Shown: positions 45,610 to 54,032 of the stretch, one piece after another | How positions within the stretch are numbered: the first letter of the stretch is position 1 | Layout: every line of letters begins with the position of its first letter | Origin: CATQHD01 sp965202675 | GTDB taxonomy: Bacteria; Actinomycetota; Acidimicrobiia; Spongiisociales; Spongiisociaceae | Reading direction: 5' to 3' | Length of the DNA: 64,000 nt | NCBI GenBank assembly: GCA_965202675.1 | Contig: OZ241842.1 | Coordinates: 1,674,001-1,738,000 of the forward strand | Notes under the pieces: generated by a model | What the model was told of the DNA's origin: nothing | Database searches by the model: none | The model's input: only the letters and a program-made list of their open reading frames with translations | Program-made: the position numbers and the translations under genes

Positions 45610-48234
45610 CTACAGGTGGGAGATGGCCTCGATCACGTTGAGGCGGGCGGCCCGGCGGGCGGGGAATACCGCGAAGAGCACCCCCAGCACGCCGGTGGCG
45701 ATCAACCAGAACACCAGGCTGCCGAGCACCCCCGCCACCGAAGCCGAGGCGGGCAGCCAGGGGATGACGAAGACCGAAAGGCCGATGTCCGACAGCGCCC
45801 TGATGAGCACCCAGCCGAAGAATATCCCCAGCCCGACCCCCATCAGCGCGCCGAACACCGAGACGATGGACGCCTCGGCCCGCACCATCCGGCGGGTGGT
45901 CCGGCGGGTCAGGCCGACCGCCCTCAGCAGCCCGATCTCGCGGGTGCGCTCGAATACGGAGAGGGCCATGGTGTTGGTAACCCCCAGCATCCCGATCAAC
46001 ACCGTCAGGGCCAGGAGGGCCAGGATGAAGTTGAGCAACCCGTTCAGCTGGGACTCGGCCTGGCTCTGCTGATCGGCCAGGGTCAGGACCTCCACGTTCG
46101 GCAGGTCGGCCACCAACGGCTCGACGGCGGCTTTCAGTTCATCGGCGGACACCCCCGCCGCCGCCTTCACGTCAATCTGGGAATCCATCTCGACGCCGAA
46201 CCGGGAAACCCAATCGGCCGAGGGTATGGCGACCAGTCCGGCCCAGGCGCCGCCCTCGGCCGTTCCCGCCAGGGTGAAGGGCTGCTCCCCCGCCTGCTCG
46301 AACTCCAGCATCACGACGCCGCCCAACTCGAAGCCGTGGTTGTCGGCGATGGCCTGATCCATCATCACCTCGCCCGGCCCGGGGCGGAGAGACCCCAGGG
46401 AGGAGTCGGGCGGCAGGAAATCGACCAGGTTGGGCTGGGCCCCGGTTATGAGGACGTCGGTGGTGACCTCGGTCGAGGCGCCGGAAGCGTCGACGGTTTC
46501 GGAGGTGATCCGCCCCCAACCGCTCTGCCTGCGGGTGAAATCGGCCGCCTCGTCCACCCGCCCCAGGCGCTCGGCCACATCCGGCGTGAAACCGGACCCC
46601 CCGGCCCCGGCGAACTGGCCGGCCGGTTGGATGACCACCTCGGCGTCGACGCCGTTGGACAGTATGTCGTCGATGGTCCCCCGGATGGAACCGGTGAGCG
46701 TGGACGCCAAGGCGACCAGCGTGATGCTGATCATCACCGCCGCGGCGGTGGCGGCCGTGCGGCGGGGGCTGCGCATGGCGTTGCGCCGGGCGAGGCGGCC
46801 CGAGACGCCCGTGAGGCGCTCGAACAGCAGGCCCAGCAGGCTGGTGATCGGCCTGGCCGCCATAGGGCTGAGCACGAAAACCCCCATGAAGATAACCGCT
46901 ACGCCGATCCCGACCCAGACCAGCGGGCTCGGTCCGGCGCCGGTGTCCCCGAACAGCCCGAACAGGAGAGCCGCCAGCCCGAGCGCGAGCACCGTGGATC
47001 CCGCCAGCACGCGGCGCAGATAGCCGGGCCGGGGCGGAGAGGCCGCGTCCTCCCTGAGGGCGGCCATCACCGCGATCCTCGAGGCGCGGTAGGCGGGGAC
47101 CAGAGCGGAGACGAGCGTCACCCCCAGGCCCGCCGCCATGCCGACCACCAAGGTGCGCGTACGGATGTCCAACGAGGCCGTCGGCAGCTCGAGCCCGATC
47201 GCCGGAAGGACCTGCTGGAGCCCCAGGGCGAGCAGTACGCCGAAGCCGACCCCGAGGAGGGCGCCTATCAGGCCGATGACCGCGGCCTCGAGCAGCATGA
47301 TCCCCTGCACCTGGCGGCGGCCCGCCCCCAGGGCCCGCAAAAGCGCCAGCTCCCTGGTCCGCTGGCCCACCACGATGCGGAAGGTGTTGTAGATCAGGAG
47401 CGAGCCTACGAACAGGGCCACCCACCCGAACACCGACAGGAAAACGGTGAAGGAGGAGAGCTGGCCCTGGAGCTCGGCGGCGTCCTGCTCGGCCTGGTCC
47501 TGGCCCGAAACCACCGTGACGTTGTCGGGCATCAGGGCGTCGATGCGGGCGATCACCTCGTCCACCGAGGCGCCCGGCGCTACCTGGACCGAGCCCCCCG
47601 ACAGCAGGCCGGGACGCTGCAGGACCTGCTGGGCGGCGGGGAGATCGAACAGTATCCATTTGGAGCCGCCCAGATCGCCGCCGCCGCCGAAGGCCGCAAT
47701 GCCGGCCAGGGTCAGTTCCATGCGGCCGGCCTGATCGGAAATCACCGTGAACGTCGACCCGACCTCGAAGCCGCCCGCCTCGGCGGAGGCGCGGTCCAGC
47801 GCCGCCTGCCCGGCGCCTGCGGGATAGGCGCCCTCGTCGATCGTGAACCCGCCGGCCTCGCCGGGGGTCAGGCTGGCGATGAAGGTGGGCGGCCCCGCCC
47901 CGGTTCCCAGCACCTCGCCCTCGGAGTCCAGGAGGGTCGCGCCCGCGCCCTGGATAAAGGGAAAGGCCTGCTCGACCCCCTCGACCCCCTCGACCAACGC
48001 GAAGTCGTCCTCGTCGATGTAGACCCCCTCGCCGAAGTCGATGTCCGACTCGGCGCTGATCGCGATGTCGATCCCGGCGTAGGCGTTGGCGAATATCCCG
48101 TCGAAAGCCTTGCTGATGGTGTCGGTGTAGACGTACACCCCGCTGATCAGCCCCACGCCGAGGATGATCGCCAGGGCGGTGAGGGCCAAGCGTATCTTGT
48201 ACGCCCAGACGCCTTTGAGAGAGACCCGCAGCAC
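45610..48234 (-). CDS. ABC transporter permease with two FtsX domains (MacB/LolCE-like)
   Basis: 874 residues. Membrane helix near 15-35 (IRLALTALAIILGVGLISGV), then a large extracytoplasmic domain. The first FtsX domain is at about 255-380 (LSVFGWVALFVGSLLIYNTF, RELALLRALGAGRRQVQGIM), followed by a second anchor helix and extracytoplasmic domain. The second FtsX domain is at about 720-870 (NTMALSVFERTREIGLLRAV, ending NVIEAISHL). The two-FtsX layout is common in Actinobacteria and Gram-positives for mechanotransmission-type exporters of lipids, peptides or antibiotics; the cargo is unknown. Its GTG start is two bases after the ATPase stop, so they form one operon. Confidence 0.93.
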   Translation of the reverse strand: MLRVSLKGVWAYKIRLALTALAIILGVGLISGVYVYTDTISKAFDGIFANAYAGIDIAISAESDIDFGEGVYIDEDDFALVEGVEGVEQAFPFIQGAGATLLDSEGEVLGTGAGPPTFIASLTPGEAGGFTIDEGAYPAGAGQAALDRASAEAGGFEVGSTFTVISDQAGRMELTLAGIAAFGGGGDLGGSKWILFDLPAAQQVLQRPGLLSGGSVQVAPGASVDEVIARIDALMPDNVTVVSGQDQAEQDAAELQGQLSSFTVFLSVFGWVALFVGSLLIYNTFRIVVGQRTRELALLRALGAGRRQVQGIMLLEAAVIGLIGALLGVGFGVLLALGLQQVLPAIGLELPTASLDIRTRTLVVGMAAGLGVTLVSALVPAYRASRIAVMAALREDAASPPRPGYLRRVLAGSTVLALGLAALLFGLFGDTGAGPSPLVWVGIGVAVIFMGVFVLSPMAARPITSLLGLLFERLTGVSGRLARRNAMRSPRRTAATAAAVMISITLVALASTLTGSIRGTIDDILSNGVDAEVVIQPAGQFAGAGGSGFTPDVAERLGRVDEAADFTRRQSGWGRITSETVDASGASTEVTTDVLITGAQPNLVDFLPPDSSLGSLRPGPGEVMMDQAIADNHGFELGGVVMLEFEQAGEQPFTLAGTAEGGAWAGLVAIPSADWVSRFGVEMDSQIDVKAAAGVSADELKAAVEPLVADLPNVEVLTLADQQSQAESQLNGLLNFILALLALTVLIGMLGVTNTMALSVFERTREIGLLRAVGLTRRTTRRMVRAEASIVSVFGALMGVGLGIFFGWVLIRALSDIGLSVFVIPWLPASASVAGVLGSLVFWLIATGVLGVLFAVFPARRAARLNVIEAISHL

Positions 48235-48236
48235 TT

Positions 48237-48965
48237 TTACCGCTCCAATCCCTTGATGCGGTCCAGAACCCTTTCGGGGGTCGGGTCCGTCATTGCGTCC
48301 ACCACCCGGCCGTCGGCCAGGAACAGGATGCGGTCCGAGTAGCTGGCCGCTACCGCGTCATGGGTGACCATGACGATGGTCTGGCCGTGCTCCCGCACCG
48401 CCGCCGCCAGGAAGCCGAGCAGCTCGGCGCCCGCCTTCGAGTCCAGGTTGCCGGTCGGCTCGTCGGCGAAGATGAGGTGCGGGCGGGAACACATCGCCCG
48501 GGCCGCCGCCACCCGCTGCTGCTGGCCGCCCGACAGCTCCTTGGGGCGGTGGCCGAGGCGGTCGTCTATCCCGAGGGTTTCCACCATCGTGGTGAACCAC
48601 TCGGGGTCGGTCCTGCGCCCGGCCAGGTCGAGGGGAAGGGTGATGTTCTCCTTGGCGGTCAGGGTCGGGACCAGGTTGAAGGTCTGGAAGATGAACCCGA
48701 CCCGTTCGCGGCGCAGCCGGGTCAGCTGCCGGTCGTTGAGGGTCGAGAGATCCTGGTCGCCGATGAAAACGGCGCCCTCGGTCACCTCGTCGAGGCCGGC
48801 CATGCAGTGCATCAGGGTCGACTTGCCGGACCCGGAGGGACCCATCACGGCGGTGAACTCCCCCCGGTTGAACGACGCCGACACCCGGTCGAGGGCCGTG
48901 ACGCGGGTGTCGCCCCACCCGTACACCTTGGTGATGTTCTCCGCGCGGGCAACTGCGTCGGTCAT
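48237..48965 (-). CDS. ABC transporter ATP-binding protein (MacB/LolD-like)
   Basis: 242 residues from ATG 48965, eight bases after AAAGGA. An in-frame extension to 49139 is proline/arginine-rich and lacks a ribosome site. Walker A is GPSGSGKS, Q-loop FIFQTFNLVPTLTAKENITL, ABC signature LSGGQQQRVAAARA, Walker B LIFADEPTGNLDS and the H-loop VTHD. The QTFNL-P and DEPTGNLDS features mark the MacB/LolD group, which pairs with FtsX-type permeases such as the one immediately downstream. Confidence 0.95.
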   Translation of the reverse strand: MTDAVARAENITKVYGWGDTRVTALDRVSASFNRGEFTAVMGPSGSGKSTLMHCMAGLDEVTEGAVFIGDQDLSTLNDRQLTRLRRERVGFIFQTFNLVPTLTAKENITLPLDLAGRRTDPEWFTTMVETLGIDDRLGHRPKELSGGQQQRVAAARAMCSRPHLIFADEPTGNLDSKAGAELLGFLAAAVREHGQTIVMVTHDAVAASYSDRILFLADGRVVDAMTDPTPERVLDRIKGLER

Positions 48966-49270
48966 TGATCGGTCCTTTCCGAAGAGGCAGGCGACGGCGT
49001 CCACAGGCCGTTCCGCTGCGGCGCCCGATTGTACGGGCGGCGCCGAACTATGCGGAACCGCCCCGCGGGGCCGCGGGCGCAGGCCGAGCCTCCGGCGCAG
49101 GCCCTTCGCCCCCGGCGGCAGGGTGTTCGTCTTCGGCATGGCTGCGCTCCTTTCGATCGGCCGCCCGGCCTTGTCGCGCCCATCTTCCGGCCCCGGCCTG
49201 TGATTTAGCTGAGAGCCGGATGAGAACCGTCTGAGAACCCCCCTTCCGGCGGCGGTATCCTGCGCCCGGT
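48966..49270. other. Intergenic gap between divergent ABC ATPase and nucS genes
   Basis: About 305 bp of very GC-rich sequence. I see the ATPase ribosome site at its left end and a TATCCT about 15 bp before the nucS ATG that could be a -10 box for a short-leader or leaderless message. No other element is recognised. Confidence 0.5.
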
Positions 49271-49930
49271 ATGCGTCTGGTTATCGCACGGTGCTCGGTG
49301 GACTATCAGGGGCGGCTCACCGCGCATCTTCCGTCCGCCGTCCGGCTCGTGATGGTCAAGGCGGACGGGTGCGTGGCGGTCCACGCCGACGGCGGCGCCT
49401 ACAAGCCATTGAACTGGATGAACTCCCCGAACACGCTGATCGAGGAGGAGAACCGCTGGCTGATCACCAACCCGAAGGGCGAGGAGCTCGCCGTCCACAT
49501 AGAGGAGATGATCTCCGACGAGGAGTTCGAGCTCGGGGCCGACCCCGGCCTGGAGAAGGACGGCGTCGAGTCCCACCTGCAGGAGCTGCTGGCCGGCAAG
49601 CCTCAGGTCCTCGAGGAAGGCCTGGAGCTGGTGCGCCGAGAATATTCCACTGATATAGGGCCGGTGGATCTGCTGTGCCGGTCGCCCGACGGGAGCACCG
49701 TGGCGGTGGAGATCAAACGGATGGGTGAGATCGACGGGGTGGAGCAGCTCACCCGCTACCTGGAACGGCTCAGCCACGATTCCCGCCTGCACCCGCTGCG
49801 GGGAATCCTGGCGGCCACCGCCGTAACCCAGCAGGCCAGGGTGCTGGCCGGGGCGCGGGGCATCCGATGCGTCGAAGTCGACTACGACGAGCTGCGGGGC
49901 GCCCCCTCCAACCATCTGCGCCTCTTCTGA
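49271..49930 (+). CDS. nucS: Mismatch-specific endonuclease NucS (EndoMS)
   Basis: 219 residues, the usual length. The N-terminal half is the dimerisation/DNA-binding domain (MRLVIARCSVDYQGRLTAHL, NWMNSPNTLIEEENRWLITN). The C-terminal PD-(D/E)xK nuclease has DIGPVDLLCRSPDGSTVAVE followed by IKR, supplying the catalytic Asp, Glu and Lys. NucS cuts both strands at mismatches and replaces MutS/MutL in most Actinobacteria and many archaea. It is the clearest taxonomic marker in this window. The next gene, trmL, starts 13 bp downstream. Confidence 0.95.
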   Translation: MRLVIARCSVDYQGRLTAHLPSAVRLVMVKADGCVAVHADGGAYKPLNWMNSPNTLIEEENRWLITNPKGEELAVHIEEMISDEEFELGADPGLEKDGVESHLQELLAGKPQVLEEGLELVRREYSTDIGPVDLLCRSPDGSTVAVEIKRMGEIDGVEQLTRYLERLSHDSRLHPLRGILAATAVTQQARVLAGARGIRCVEVDYDELRGAPSNHLRLF

Positions 49931-49943
49931 GGGCGGACGAGGC

Positions 49944-50408
49944 GTGTTCCAGGTCGTCCTCCACCGGCCCGAGATACCCCCCAACACCGGCAGCGTCATC
50001 CGGCTTTGCGCCAACACGGGGGCGGCGCTTCATCTGATCCACCCGCTCGGTTTCTCGATGGACGACGCCAGGCTGCGGAGGGCGGGCCTCGACTACCGGG
50101 AGTACGCCGAGGTGTCCGAGCACGCCGGCTTCGAGTCGTACCTGGAATCGGCCCGGCCCGACCGCCTGTTCGCCCTGGCGGGCGCCGGGTCCGTCGGGTA
50201 CGCGGAGGTCGATTACCGGGAGGGGGACGCCTTACTGTTCGGGCCCGAGAGCGCGGGCCTCGACGACCGCCTGCTCTCCCACGAGGCGGTGGCCGGGGTG
50301 CTGCGGATCCCCATGCTGCCCGAACGCAGAAGCCTCAACCTGTCCAACTCGGCGGCCATCGTCCTGTACGAGGCCTGGCGGCAACTCGGTTTCCGCGGCG
50401 GCGTCTGA
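49944..50408 (+). CDS. trmL: tRNA (cytidine/uridine-34 2'-O)-methyltransferase TrmL (SPOUT)
   Basis: 154 residues from GTG, typical length. Signatures are PEIPPNTGSVIRLCANTGA near the start, LFGPESAGLD in the middle and LPERRSLNLSNSAAIVLYEA at the end; the last two build the SPOUT trefoil knot that binds SAM. It methylates the wobble ribose of certain leucine tRNAs. It is likely co-transcribed with nucS. Confidence 0.94.
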   Translation: MFQVVLHRPEIPPNTGSVIRLCANTGAALHLIHPLGFSMDDARLRRAGLDYREYAEVSEHAGFESYLESARPDRLFALAGAGSVGYAEVDYREGDALLFGPESAGLDDRLLSHEAVAGVLRIPMLPERRSLNLSNSAAIVLYEAWRQLGFRGGV

Positions 50409-50410
50409 CC

Positions 50411-51796
50411 TCAGCGCCCGGCGGCGCCGGCCATGGCCTGGAGGGCGGCCGCCTCGGCCAGGGTGCTGCGGCGGAGCTCTCCCAGGTGGAGGCTCTCGTT
50501 GGGGCCGTGGATGCGGCTGGCGGGGTCGGCGGCGCCGGTCAGGAGCAGGTCGGCGGCGGGGAAAGCGTCGGAGAAGGCTTTCACGAAGGGGATCGACCCG
50601 CCTACCCCCTTGTCGATGGGGTCGCGTCCATAGGCCTGCCGGAAACCGGCGCGGAAGGCGTCGTAGGCCGGGCCGGCGGTGTCGAGGGACACGGAATCAG
50701 CGGCGGCCCCGGGAGTTACCTCGACCCGGCTTCCCCACGGGACAGCCTCCTCGAGATGGGCGGCCAGGGCTGCCATGGCCCGGTCGGGGTCGTCCCCGGG
50801 CGCCAGCCGCAGCGACACCTTGGCGCGGGCCGACGGCGCCAGCTGGTTGATGGCCTCCGAAACCGGAGGGGAGTCTATGGCCAGGATCGAGACGGCGGGG
50901 CCGAGCCAGAGCCGTTCGGTGATCGACCCCTCGCCGATCATCTCCACCCCCTCCAGGACGCCGGCCTGCCGGCGCGCCGCGCCCTCTTCGATCTCGACCG
51001 GCGGCCGCCCGCCCCGCACCAGACCGGGTACGGCTGTCCGGCCCTGCTCGTCATGGAGAGAGGCCAGAGCCCGCACCAGCGCCGAGAGGGCGTCGGGGAA
51101 CACACCGCCCCACATGCCCGAATGGACCCCGGCCTCCAGGGTGTGCACCTCGATCACGCAGTCGACCAGACCCCGCAGTGAGGTGGTGAAAGCAGGCACC
51201 CCCACATCCCAGTTGCCGGCGTCGGCCACCACAATGGCGTCGGCGGCCAGCAGGCCGCGGTAGGCGGCGAGGAAGCCGTCGAGATGGAGGGAGCCGACCT
51301 CCTCCTCCCCTTCGAGGAAGACCTTCACCCCCGCCGGCGGGCGGCCGCCATGGGCCCGCACCGCCCCGGTGTGGATGACCACGCCGGACTTGTCGTCGGC
51401 CGTTCCCCTCCCGTAGAGCCGCCCGTCGATCTCGACCGGCTCGAAGGGCGGGGTCTCCCACAGCTCCCGGGGTCCGGCCGGCTGGACGTCGTGATGGGCG
51501 TACAGCAGGACGGTGGGCGCCCCGGCGGCGCCGGAGGGCGGCGGTATCTCCCCGTACACGGCCGGATGGGCGCCGTCGAGCTCCAGCAGCCGCACACCCC
51601 GAAAGCCGGCCCGCTCCAGCTGGGCGGCGGCAACCTCGGCGCAGCAGCGCACCCGCCCAGGATCGAAACCGGAGGCGCTTACCGAGTCGACCCTCACCAG
51701 CTCTTCGAGGTCCGCCCGGATGACCGGCTCCAGCTCGGCCGCCGCCTCGGCCAGGGCGGTCGACTCCGGGTCCGGGATCTCTCCCGGCTCAGACAT
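50411..51796 (-). CDS. M20-family metallopeptidase (dipeptidase)
   Basis: 461 residues. Zinc-site motifs occur in order: YAHHDVQP (His ligand and Asp), YGRGTADDKSG (bridging Asp), EGEEEVGS (catalytic Glu then ligand Glu), VVADAGNWD (Asp) and RIHGPNE near the C-terminus (His). The dimerisation domain lies around 210-340. It belongs to the M20 dipeptidase subgroup acting on short peptides in the cytosol. Its start overlaps the end of the upstream membrane-protein gene by 8 bp. Confidence 0.93.
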   Translation of the reverse strand: MSEPGEIPDPESTALAEAAAELEPVIRADLEELVRVDSVSASGFDPGRVRCCAEVAAAQLERAGFRGVRLLELDGAHPAVYGEIPPPSGAAGAPTVLLYAHHDVQPAGPRELWETPPFEPVEIDGRLYGRGTADDKSGVVIHTGAVRAHGGRPPAGVKVFLEGEEEVGSLHLDGFLAAYRGLLAADAIVVADAGNWDVGVPAFTTSLRGLVDCVIEVHTLEAGVHSGMWGGVFPDALSALVRALASLHDEQGRTAVPGLVRGGRPPVEIEEGAARRQAGVLEGVEMIGEGSITERLWLGPAVSILAIDSPPVSEAINQLAPSARAKVSLRLAPGDDPDRAMAALAAHLEEAVPWGSRVEVTPGAAADSVSLDTAGPAYDAFRAGFRQAYGRDPIDKGVGGSIPFVKAFSDAFPAADLLLTGAADPASRIHGPNESLHLGELRRSTLAEAAALQAMAGAAGR

Positions 51797-52232
51797 CGGA
51801 GGCGCGCCAGAGGCGGATCGCCTCCACAGTGAAGAGCACCGGCAGCAGGGTGTTGAGAAGATGCCAGATGGTCCAGTTCTGGGCGGCCTGGGCGGCCGGG
51901 GCGGGGGACAGGGCGTGGAACCAGTTGGGCAGGAGGGCGATCAACATGAGGACGGCGCCGTAGAACACCACGTTCGCCCCCATCCACCGGCGGAAGTCAA
52001 CAACGGGGGCGGCGGCGAGACGCCGCTTCTCCCGGAATCCGGTTACCGCCGCCAACGCCAGGCCGACCGCCTGCAAAGCGTCGAGCGTCAGCCAGGCGTT
52101 GATCGCCCGCTCGTTGAAACCGCCCCCCGGCTCGTGCCCGTAGAACGGAAACCCCATGAACTGCACCGTTACTGCCAGCGCCACCACAGCCAGGTACACG
52201 GCGATTACCCGCCTCACAGCCTTCGAATCCAT
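51789..52232 (-). CDS. Small four-helix membrane protein, unknown
   Basis: 147 residues with four hydrophobic segments (VIAVYLAVVALAVTVQFMGF, LQAVGLALAAVTGF, NVVFYGAVLMLIALLPNWF, WHLLNTLLPVLFTVEAIRLW). I do not recognise a family. It overlaps the M20 peptidase gene by 8 bp on the same strand, so the two are coupled. Confidence 0.75.
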   Translation of the reverse strand: MDSKAVRRVIAVYLAVVALAVTVQFMGFPFYGHEPGGGFNERAINAWLTLDALQAVGLALAAVTGFREKRRLAAAPVVDFRRWMGANVVFYGAVLMLIALLPNWFHALSPAPAAQAAQNWTIWHLLNTLLPVLFTVEAIRLWRASDV

Positions 52233-52336
52233 CGAGGATCACCTCCCTCCAAGCTGGCGAAAATCGTAACAGCAGCCGGGCGGGCAAACAGTCTGACCGA
52301 ACAAAGGCCGCCTCGAGTTCGCGTACCCTGTCGGCA

Positions 52337-53503
52337 ATGACCGGGATGACCCCCCGCTCCCGCCCCGCCTCCCTCGTACCGGCCCTGGCCGCCTTCGGAG
52401 CGCTGACCCTGAGCTTCGACACCATCCCGCTGCTGGCGCCGCCCACCGTCAGGGGGTACGGCGCGGCGCTCGCGTCGGGCGCCTGGCTTTACGCAGTGAC
52501 CGATTTCGGGTTCGGGCTGGCCGCCTTCTGGTTCGGGATACGGAGTATCCGCCGCCGGCGGCTGCTGATGCAGGGTCTGGCCGGGATGGCCGCCGCCAAC
52601 CTGGCCGCCGCCGCGGCGCCCGGCTTCCTCACCCATCTGGCGGCTCGGACCGCGGTCGGTTTCGCCATGGGGGCGGTGGTGGCCGGGGCGATGGGGCTGG
52701 TGGTCGCGGGCGGCGATGCGCCTCGGCGGGTGGGCGTTCTCACCGCGGTCATGCCGGCCGCATCGGTGCTCATGCCGGGGGCGGGCTGGATAACCGACGC
52801 CTACGGCTGGCGGACGACCATGGCGGCCATAGCAACAGCGGCCCTGGCCGGCTTGGCCGTCGCGTACGGGATGCGGGGGCCGGACCATGTGGAACCGGCG
52901 ACGGAGAACCGCCCCCGCCGCCTGTTCAACCGGAGCGCCTCCATCGGGATCGCCTCGGGCATGCTCTGGGCGGTCGGTTCCATGGCTCCGTGGGTCTTCG
53001 TGGGCGCCTACGCCGAGGTGGTCCTGGAGGGGGGCGCCGTACTGAGCGGCGCGGCGCTGGCGGTGAGCGGCGCGGCGGGGTTCGGAGCGTCCATCCTGGC
53101 GGGGCGGCTGTCCTATGCGGGGCGTCCGCTCGGCCTGCAGGCCGGCCTGGCGGCGGGCGCGGCGGCGGTCCTGTGGATGGTGAATACCGGCGGCGTAACC
53201 AGCTTCCTGCTGTCGATAGCCGTCTGGTCGTACGCCCACTGGTTCGCTTTCGTGGTCTACCAAGGGCTTCTGGCCGAGTCGGTCGAGGCAGAGGGCCGGC
53301 GGCAGATACTCACCTTCACAGCCCTGCCCCTCCAAGTCGGCTACGGGCTGGGAGCGGCGCTGGGCTCTTTCGTCTTCCAATACCGGAGTTTCGCCGGTCT
53401 GGGATGGGTGTCGGCGGCGCTGGTGGCAGTCGCGATGGGCGCCGCCCAATGGGCATGGGGAAAACGAACCCGCCTATCGGCGCCAACCGAACCGGACGTC
53501 TGA
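52337..53503 (+). CDS. MFS transporter
   Basis: 388 residues with about 12 hydrophobic helices. A cytosolic loop FGIRSIRRRRLLMQGLAGM sits after helix 2, as in the MFS A-motif region. ARTAVGFAMGAVVAGAMGLV fits helix 4, and a longer charged central loop (HVEPATENRPRRLFNRS) separates the two halves. The substrate is unknown. The last 30 bp overlap tail-to-tail with the interrupted gene on the other strand. Confidence 0.88.
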   Translation: MTGMTPRSRPASLVPALAAFGALTLSFDTIPLLAPPTVRGYGAALASGAWLYAVTDFGFGLAAFWFGIRSIRRRRLLMQGLAGMAAANLAAAAAPGFLTHLAARTAVGFAMGAVVAGAMGLVVAGGDAPRRVGVLTAVMPAASVLMPGAGWITDAYGWRTTMAAIATAALAGLAVAYGMRGPDHVEPATENRPRRLFNRSASIGIASGMLWAVGSMAPWVFVGAYAEVVLEGGAVLSGAALAVSGAAGFGASILAGRLSYAGRPLGLQAGLAAGAAAVLWMVNTGGVTSFLLSIAVWSYAHWFAFVVYQGLLAESVEAEGRRQILTFTALPLQVGYGLGAALGSFVFQYRSFAGLGWVSAALVAVAMGAAQWAWGKRTRLSAPTEPDV

Positions 53504-54032
53504 CCGGAGGCCGCGGGAGCCGGGCAGCCAAGCGCCCGGTACGGGGGGCAGGAGGCGAGTGGCTTCGTCGCCTTCGTAGACAGCCCCTCCGGCGATGTAA
53601 TAATCTTGGAGGTAGTTGGCATCGGTTACAAGCATAGGCAGGGTGGGATCTTCACCGATACGGCCTCCGGTGCGGGCGATCCTGTTTTGATGCGCATGCT
53701 TGATCTGCCTAACGAACTCGTCGAGAGGCATGTCAAGTAGGTTACGGTGCGCGTCGGTACGAGCTTGGCTATAGTCGTATGAGACCACTCTGATATCGTC
53801 GTTCTCACTTTGTTGAACAGCCCATAAACCGAATCCTCCACCAAGCCCCCATGCTTCAAGATATACAGTAAAGGAAGGTCGGAGCATCATGATGAGTTCT
53901 CTTCCTTCGTACGCGGACACAACCTGAGACTCCACATCTCCATATATTTTGGCTAGCCTCTCTTCATTATAGAGGGCTATTTCTTCTTCATCAAGAAACC
54001 ATTCTACTTCTTGGTGGAATATTACGATTAGT
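53474..54032 (-). pseudogene. 3' fragment of a lipoprotein gene interrupted by an ISL3-family element
   Basis: Encodes LIVIFHQEVEWFLDEEEIAL through to SDVRFGWRR and a stop at 53474. There is no start of its own; upstream the frame runs into IS sequence. Joining it to the 5' fragment after removing the IS and one 8-bp repeat gives one continuous frame (1,077 bp, 359 codons including stop). No family is recognised. It has Tyr- and Glu-rich segments and no membrane helix. Its base composition is visibly AT-richer than the flanking MFS gene. Confidence 0.9.
54025..54032. repeat. Left copy of the 8-bp IS target-site duplication
   Basis: CGATTAGT directly before the IS left terminal repeat. It is identical to 55474-55481. 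Confidence 0.95.

Noticed and set aside
45616..48342. A 908-codon plus-strand frame opposite the ABC permease
   Set aside because: The minus strand encodes a full two-FtsX permease in operon with its ATPase; the plus-strand text is Gly/Arg/His-rich shadow.
48966..49139. 58-residue N-terminal extension of the ABC ATPase
   Set aside because: It is Arg/Pro/Gly-rich with no ribosome site, while ATG 48965 has AAAGGA at good spacing and leads straight into the ATPase fold.
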